Positions 1 to 64,000 of a stretch of DNA of 64,000 nt are shown here, piece after piece. Source of the DNA: Amorphochlora amoebiformis (Eukaryota > Cercozoa > Chlorarachniophyceae); assembly GCA_054601695.1 (NCBI GenBank), contig BAAHQB010000001.1:2356001-2420000 (forward strand), written 5' to 3'. A model generated the notes under the pieces. The model was not told the origin of the DNA. It searched no databases and was given only the letters and a program-made list of their open reading frames with translations. The position numbers and the translations under genes are program-made. Every line of letters starts with the position of its first letter. Position 1 is the stretch's first letter.

Positions 1-23
1 AATAAATATGTGTGTATATATAG

Positions 24-9499
<9,476 letters not shown>

Positions 9500-10252
9500 T
9501 TTACTAGTAAAGTTACCTCGTTAAACTTCGGCGGTGCTAGCCAGAGACTGTTAGAATGTGGCCGCAATTAAATTTGCGGTTGTCCATGCAGTCGACTGGT
9601 TTAATCAATTATAAGTTCACCCTTAGAATCTCAGTAGCTTACTCTTTCTACTAGTTCTAGTCTTTCTAGTCTAGCTAGTCTTTACCTACTAGAGATATCT
9701 GCTTTATTTCGATATCATAGTCTTCGTGAAAATTCAGAGTGTGTAGAACAAACACTACTAGACTAGATAACGTGACAACGTACTAGAACGTAGCTTAGGC
9801 TGTCTATCTATATCTAGAATATATCTTCTAGATCTTATATATCTAGTATATCTAGTATCTGTAGCCACATGCATTCTAGACACTGAGTATCATAATCTTC
9901 CAGATCTTGCGTAGGTTCTAGATATTTTAACTTGAGTCACTGGTTTGAGGCGTTGGAATAATTAAAAAAATCCGAGCCGAATTACCAACTAACAGTTTAT
10001 TATTTACAAACTTGTGTCAATCGATCTACATCTACTGGGAGGTTTTGAGCTTTCGCAAAATCTTCGTCCTGGTGTTTGTTCAAACGTGAATATTAACACA
10101 TGAAATATATATATGTATCTACATTATTTACACTAGGTGTTGTTTATAAGATACATATATACATTAAGGATATGTGTGAATGCGTGTGATGTTATTATGC
10201 ACCATATATATATATATACATACAATATATATATATATATGTATATATATAT

Positions 10253-10349
<97 letters not shown>

Positions 10350-10370
10350 CATAAATATAATATATATATA

Positions 10371-10440
<70 letters not shown>

Positions 10441-10460
10441 GCATACATACATATATATAT

Positions 10461-10512
<52 letters not shown>

Positions 10513-10673
10513 TTGCTAAAAATGGTATACGAATCCTAGTACTAGATATATATATATATATTATATATATATATATATATATCTATCTATATATTATATA
10601 TAAACAAATGTACATATATACACATATACATACATATGTTTGTGTATAGATACGTTATATATATATATATATG

Positions 10674-10732
<59 letters not shown>

Positions 10733-10879
10733 CATACATAACGTAAGTTTATATATACACACACACACAGACAGAACATTATACCAACCATAGCACACAA
10801 CGTAAACAATTACTCACCAACAACAAAACACACCCAAAACTACACAATTTGCACACACACACTCAAAGTCATATGCCTC
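9500..10879. other. Convergent 3' intergenic region with a CTAG-dense island
   Basis: No gene is visible. About 9630-9930 holds some 14 CTAG tetranucleotides, often as TCTAGA, ACTAGT or overlapping CTAGTCTAG, where about one would be expected by chance. The rest is (TA)n (about 10205-10520 and 10550-10745) and CA-rich sequence up to the RNF8-like stop codon. Confidence 0.7.
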
Positions 10880-18067
<7,188 letters not shown>

Positions 18068-18255
18068 TTTTTTGGTCTCCCCAGCCAAATGTCGTGCGCG
18101 TTGTGCGGCCGTCCTCCGACTTTGCGCCCACACAAAAGAAGGGAATGGCGTCCCTGAGGACCCGATCTTTTCGGCTCGGAACCGGAAACTAGTTTCGGTA
18201 TCCAAAATATGGCGTGAGGGACAGCCCCAGGACGGTACACAGTGAACGGTCAAGA
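18068..18255. promoter_or_regulatory. Putative bidirectional promoter between the RNF8-like gene and NSUN2
   Basis: Only 188 bp separate the proposed ATGs of the divergent genes. This stretch is GC-balanced and free of microsatellite, unlike its surroundings. I see no convincing TATA box. Both start contexts have purines before ATG. The call rests on layout. Confidence 0.45.
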
Positions 18256-40328
<22,073 letters not shown>

Positions 40329-40765
40329 CCTTAGATTGATATTATCTCTAGTACTAGTGGTATCTAGAGGTCACATCAACTATACCAATTTCTAGATTTG
40401 TTGAATGGGTTAAGCTAAGACTAGTAAGAGTTACGTCATCATCATGGTTTGTCGAGATCTGGGTTGGATTTTTTTGAATTTCAAGTGATTTCATCGTCTA
40501 TAAATATATATTGACACTAGTCTAGTCTAGTAGTTATATGCTAGTATGTAATGATAGATCTAGAAACATACAATGAAAAGCATTTACATGCATATCTAGA
40601 TATGGATTAATATTCTAGATATTGCCTAGATTGCACCAGTGTACTCTAGCCACTGAGTAGTCAAGCACTCTCTAGACTCTGGATTGTAATGATGTATCTA
40701 ATAGTCATGGTACAGGCATATTTTAAATACTAGTATATGTATCGCAGTGTGCTGCTGGAGATGGT
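40329..40765. other. CTAG-dense 3' flank of NSUN2
   Basis: No gene is seen. About 16-18 CTAG words occur in roughly 400 bp (TCTAGTACTAGTGG, ACTAGTCTAGTCTAGTAG, TCTAGATATGG and others), starting about 20 bp after the stop codon. Confidence 0.75.
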
Positions 40766-41264
40766 GTGAATTTGGGTGGGTTTGCCTAAAAAACCCATAA
40801 ATTATATTTGTTGGCGGGGGTTGGACATGTCTAGATGTATACTAACTGGTACTACATCTCGTGCTTGTACAATTTGCATAATATTGAAATTATTGATATT
40901 TTTTTTCCTGTCCGAATCAGGTGACCATGATCTACTTCAAATAGGATCCACCGCGGGGCGCATTCATGCATTTCGAGTATACACCTCGCAGGAGGATCGC
41001 CGCCGCCGCCTGGGATGGCAGTAGGACCGCCGCCACCGCCTGGGATGGCGGGTCCCAGGCGGGTCCTGGCGGGATGGCTTCCGTAAAAATCTTTTAAAAA
41101 CATCTTTTCGCCCGATTTAAATTTTATCTTCTTTAAAATGTGACAATTCAGCGTGACTTCAGGGCCACTGTGTGAACCCGAAAAGATAAGACGGTTTTTC
41201 AAGTTTGGCGCAAGGATTCCGATTCGCTCGGTGCGCCGTGAACCCAAAGCGAAGTCATACTGTA
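40766..41264 (+). promoter_or_regulatory. Upstream region of the aconitase gene
   Basis: No gene is supported. It holds a GC-rich duplicated motif (GACCGCCGCCACCGCCTGGG and GATCGCCGCCGCCGCCTGGG) at about 40994-41050, unusual for this AT-rich window, then ordinary sequence to the AcnB ATG. The promoter role is inferred from position only. Confidence 0.35.
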
Positions 41265-50873
<9,609 letters not shown>

Positions 50874-51146
50874 GCGTCATTTGCCTGTATAGATCGATCT
50901 AGAAAATGGCAGGCGCTTCGGTTTGTAGTCTACGAATTGCTGAAGGCCTGATTAGTTTTTTATTTTATTAACAACGTGTCACGGAAACGGAAACTCGACT
51001 CAAATCTTATGTGTATGTGTACTACTACTAGTCTACTAGTACTAGATCTAGTTCGTGTATTATCTGATTGTCGAGAATACTCCTAGACTATCGTGATCTT
51101 AGATATCTAGGATATGATAGTATCTAGGTATGTACTAGATGTACTC

Positions 51147-51177
<31 letters not shown>

Positions 51178-51440
51178 CCCACACTCACACACACTATGTA
51201 CAGAATACACACACAGACTCTCTCGCACACACGTATGCAAACATATACGCACATACATAATATTTATGGAAAGGTACTAGATGTAGTATAAAAGAGTACT
51301 AATGATCCAGATGATCCGATATACTAGTATACACCCAGCATATATCTACTAGATCTAGATCATACTATAGCTAGTCATATCTAGATATTATATATCTATA
51401 TCCTAGATATCATAGTGTATAACTAGTATAAACTGGATAA

Positions 51441-51471
<31 letters not shown>

Positions 51472-52066
51472 GATATATATATGCGTACATATTCTAGATA
51501 TTAGCTGTGCGTGTGTGTGTATATCTGTGTATTTATTTATATATATATATATATACACTAGATACATATATATATATATATATATATACTAGATATATAT
51601 ATATCATAGTACAAATATTCAATGATTTCTATGTGTATCTGGAGTCTCTGGACTGTCTAGATCATGAATATCTAGAATATATATAATGTTGAGATAATGT
51701 CATAAAGACATGTATCGATGACATACATACTTGACGTACGAATTCTGTACTGGAACCGTAAGACTATATGTACTAGATGTAGTCTAGAAGTCCGACATAA
51801 CTACTAGAACTAACTTATGCCTAGTATGCCATACTTAGATACTAGATCTAGAGATATAAGTTATCATACAACCCTTAGTCTAGCTATGGATAGAAAAATT
51901 AGAAATATACCAGATATACCTAGATACATGCTAGACATGTATCAAGGTCGCCATCACCGGTCTCTCAGGTCCGGGGTCAGTTCTAGTCATCCGCGATCGA
52001 TTCAATCATTGGAGTAGAATTACTTCGAAGTCTTAAATGATACATCTACATTTCACTAAAACTGAC
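50874..52066. other. Convergent 3' intergenic region, the densest CTAG island
   Basis: Between the AcnB and SelU stop codons no gene is seen. About 51020-51960 contains roughly 35 CTAG words (TACTAGATCTAGTTC, ATATCTAGATATT, ATGCTAGACATG and others) with short (TA)n and (CA)n runs. Confidence 0.75.
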
Positions 52067-63417
<11,351 letters not shown>

Positions 63418-63697
63418 GGGCTCTGTGTCGCGTGGATACGCAGTCGGTTGGTGGCTAGAGGGGGGGAGGGGTTCGAAGGGGCGCTGGAACGATCCGGTGG
63501 GCGGCTGCTGGCGACACCACCGTGGTCAGCCGCGAAGATAGGATCTTTTTTATGGATTCCGACTTCCGAGTACCCGGTAATCCCGGGGTTTACATGGATT
63601 CCGTGGTGGCGGGCTGCACAGACAACATCAATCACTGTCAACGCACAGGTCCAAGAAAGCCTTTCGAAACGTCCAAGTCGAAAACGCATCTTCATTG
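63418..63697. promoter_or_regulatory. Putative bidirectional promoter between SelU and the TMEM45-like gene
   Basis: 280 bp between the divergent ATGs, GC-richer than the introns and without microsatellite. It carries open frames on both strands, but none matches a known family. Assignment rests on gene layout. Confidence 0.4.
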
Positions 63698-64000
63698 ATG
63701 GGTAAGGTGTTTTTTCGGGGGGGCCCGAGAGCTATAAATCTGGGGTTAATGCAAATATCGATAGGCGTCGATCGGAAGCGACATGTAATACCTTTTTCTT
63801 TGCTGATGTCTGGGATTGTGTCACCAAGGTTCGTTCGCTGGTCATGCTATCCCGGGGGCTTTTCTTCTCTTCTTCGGCCTGGCGTACACCATTCAGGCCT
63901 TTTTACAACAAAAAAAGCGTAAAGGAAATCGCCAACGATCCACCGAAGGTGCTTCCTTTCTGACCAGCATGCATGTCAATCGTAAGACTTTCCTTTTCCA
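63698..64000 (+). CDS. TMEM45/DUF716-like membrane protein, N-terminal part
   Basis: ATG plus one base at 63698-63701 precedes a donor (GTAAGG). The next exon starts at 63829 after CACCAAG, in phase. Together they read MGSFAGHAIPGAFLLFFGLA, then YTIQAFLQQKK. The MG-x-F-x-GHxxPGxFxLxFGL opening is typical of TMEM45/DUF716 proteins, multi-pass membrane proteins of poorly known function. It forms the first transmembrane segment, followed by a basic stretch. The exon either ends at 63948 before GTGCTT or stays open to the window edge. The gene continues outside. It faces away from SelU across a short shared upstream region. Confidence 0.65.

Overview
The window is nuclear DNA of a microbial eukaryote: six protein-coding genes, five of them cut into many small exons by introns. 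The lineage cannot be fixed from sequence alone. The hints are interstitial TTAGGG-type repeats, a mitochondrion-targeted bacterial-type aconitase B and a SelU/MnmH enzyme that is rare in eukaryotes. Together these suggest an algal or other protist genome rather than an animal, fungus or land plant. Most introns and gaps are (TA)n microsatellite, and most long open frames (Tyr/Ile, Ser/Leu or Arg/Glu runs) are translated simple repeat, not genes.

Layout: (1) 24-9499 (+), STE20/MST-like Ser/Thr kinase, 5' end outside the window. (2) 10880-18067 (-), FHA/coiled-coil/RING E3 ligase of the RNF8/CHFR/Dma type. (3) 18256-40328 (+), NSUN2-type tRNA/RNA m5C methyltransferase, 36 exons over 22 kb. (4) 41265-50873 (+), aconitate hydratase B with a mitochondrial presequence, 34 exons. 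(5) 52067-63417 (-), tRNA 2-selenouridine synthase (SelU/MnmH), 20 exons. (6) 63698 to the window end (+), start of a TMEM45/DUF716 membrane protein. I built the exon models by hand from splice sites, reading phase and protein-family motifs. Phases close without a break in all five large genes.

The genes are not an obvious pathway. Two act on tRNA (NSUN2 and SelU), two are signalling proteins (kinase and ubiquitin ligase), and one is a TCA-cycle enzyme. Genes 2/3 and 5/6 are divergent pairs with start codons 188 and 280 bp apart, so bidirectional promoters are likely. Genes 1/2 and 4/5 are convergent, and the DNA at the 3' gene ends is strikingly rich in CTAG.

The most unusual feature is repeated in four of the genes. 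An exon edge together with its splice site (exon tail plus 5' splice site, or 3' splice site plus exon head) has been copied several times into the adjoining intron, each copy separated by a (TA)n run. In two places whole exons are copied. Telomere-like arrays also sit inside introns, sometimes in inverted orientation on either side of exons.
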